Positions 7,306 to 7,626 of a DNA stretch of 7,626 bases are shown here, in pieces. Source of the DNA: an uncultured Muribaculum sp. (lineage in GTDB: Bacteria > Bacteroidota > Bacteroidia > Bacteroidales > Muribaculaceae); the NCBI GenBank assembly GCA_910589555.1, contig CAJUTE010000079.1, positions 1-7,626 of the forward strand, given 5' to 3'. Made by a program: the position numbers and the translations under genes. How positions within the stretch are numbered: position 1 is the stretch's first letter; each line of letters begins with the position of its first letter. The notes below the pieces were generated by a model. It had not been told where the DNA came from and did not search any database. It was given only the letters and a program-made list of their open reading frames with translations.

Positions 7306-7353
7306 GAATCGTAATCAGAGTTGCCTTGTAGGGCTCGCCACCTGTGGCGACCT
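7306..7353 (+). repeat. REP-like palindromic repeat, copy 2 (direct)
   Basis: The same 48-bp unit, 57 bp downstream of copy 1 and in the same orientation. The core is at 7328-7353, with one change relative to copy 1 just before the left arm. The palindromic arms themselves are unchanged, consistent with selection on, or recent spread of, the hairpin. Confidence 0.85.
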
Positions 7354-7415
7354 CTATGCTCAGTGAGCAGTGTCTCCGCATTGCCACCACTCAAATGCTT
7401 CCCGCTGCTGTTGTC

Positions 7416-7441
7416 AGGTCGCCACAGGTGGCGAACCCTAC
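7416..7441 (-). repeat. REP-like palindromic repeat, copy 3 (inverted)
   Basis: An exact 26-bp reverse-complement match to the core of copy 1. The 22-bp leader shared by copies 1 and 2 is absent. Copies 2 and 3 face each other across a 62-bp spacer, the layout of a REP doublet (REPIN). It begins 6 nt after the stop codon of the gene at the right edge, so it would form a hairpin in that gene's 3' untranslated region. Confidence 0.85.
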
Positions 7442-7447
7442 ACATCA

Positions 7448-7626
7448 TTATGGGTGGGTGTTGAGGATGGTGAGGGCTTTGCGGCGCATTTCGTCGACGG
7501 CGGGCGAGGGGACTTTTTCTTTCTTCGTCGCTAGTATCCGAGCCTCTTGGAGCATCAGGTCGCGGTCGTATGATGCCGAGTCGGCGTAGAGCTGCATGAG
7601 CAGATAGTGGGGATAGAGGCGGTTGG
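7448..7626 (-). CDS. C-terminal fragment of a protein, possibly TPR/O-antigen ligase type
   Basis: The last 58 codons of a gene that enters from the right edge; the stop TAA is at 7448-7450. The fragment begins N-R-L-Y-P-H-Y-L-L-M-Q-L-Y-A-D and ends near a K-V-P-S-P-A-V-D-E-M segment and a short polar tail. This pattern (an N-R-x-Y-P-x-Y-L-L helix, then a helix ending in K-x-x-S-P-A-V-x-E-M) resembles the C-terminal TPR-like end of O-antigen-ligase-family and related Bacteroidales proteins as I remember them. The identity is tentative because the catalytic or membrane part is not in the window. The reading frame itself is well supported: it is open across the whole available stretch and has high-GC codon use like the neighbouring transglutaminase-like gene. 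Confidence 0.55.
   Translation of the reverse strand, partial: NRLYPHYLLMQLYADSASYDRDLMLQEARILATKKEKVPSPAVDEMRRKALTILNTHP

Larger units (their letters stand above)
7199..7447. other. Non-coding, repeat-bearing intergenic region
   Basis: This gap between two minus-strand genes holds three copies of a REP-like element (listed separately), an 8-bp perfect palindrome TCACGTGA at 7243-7250, and a 6-bp inverted repeat TGCTCA/TGAGCA at 7357-7369. The 50 nt directly upstream of the transglutaminase-like gene are AT-rich and probably carry its promoter, but no TAnnTTTG match is evident there. No coding sequence is supported. Confidence 0.7.

Noticed and set aside
7249..7441. CRISPR array
   Set aside because: Only three copies, one inverted, with palindromic cores, irregular spacing and no cas genes.
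7344..7589. 81-codon plus-strand frame over the repeats and the right-edge gene
   Set aside because: It crosses the inverted repeat and lies antisense to a frame with a protein-like C-terminus.

Overview
All recognisable genes lie on the minus strand, so transcription runs from high to low coordinates. The gene order (ileS, a one-cysteine TraR/DksA-type regulator, lspA, then a DUF4296 lipoprotein), the long LspA, a TAnnTTTG-type promoter element and AT-rich translation starts without clear Shine-Dalgarno sites all point to the Bacteroidota, order Bacteroidales. The roughly balanced base composition and the short hairpin repeats are compatible with a gut member such as Muribaculaceae, but that family call is inference.

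From the right edge leftward: 7448-7626 is the 3' end of a gene that continues beyond the window, possibly of the TPR/O-antigen-ligase type. 7199-7447 is non-coding and holds three copies of a REP-like palindromic repeat, two in direct and one in inverted orientation. 5342-7198 encodes a 618-residue lipoprotein with a transglutaminase-like cysteine/histidine domain and C-terminal beta-rich modules. 5168-5341 is an intergenic region with a Bacteroidota -7 promoter element. 1607-5167 is ileS (isoleucyl-tRNA synthetase, 1186 residues). 1189-1572 is the small TraR/DksA-like protein, 352-1029 is lspA, and 1-359 is the start of the DUF4296 lipoprotein, whose C-terminus lies outside the window.

The last four genes look like one operon. 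The ileS-to-regulator gap is 34 nt, the regulator-to-lspA gap is 159 nt and contains a stem-loop, and lspA overlaps the lipoprotein gene by 8 nt. The operon joins tRNA charging, a probable RNA polymerase secondary-channel regulator, the lipoprotein signal peptidase, and one lipoprotein that the peptidase would process.

The most notable feature is the isoleucyl-tRNA synthetase. Its class I signature reads G-I-H-H instead of H-x-G-H, its second signature is KMSKR, and no C-terminal zinc module is visible. This is the type 2 form with an altered HIGH motif that has been linked to very high mupirocin resistance. I see no evidence for a mobile element with a transposase, a CRISPR array, an RNA gene or a multi-gene defence system.
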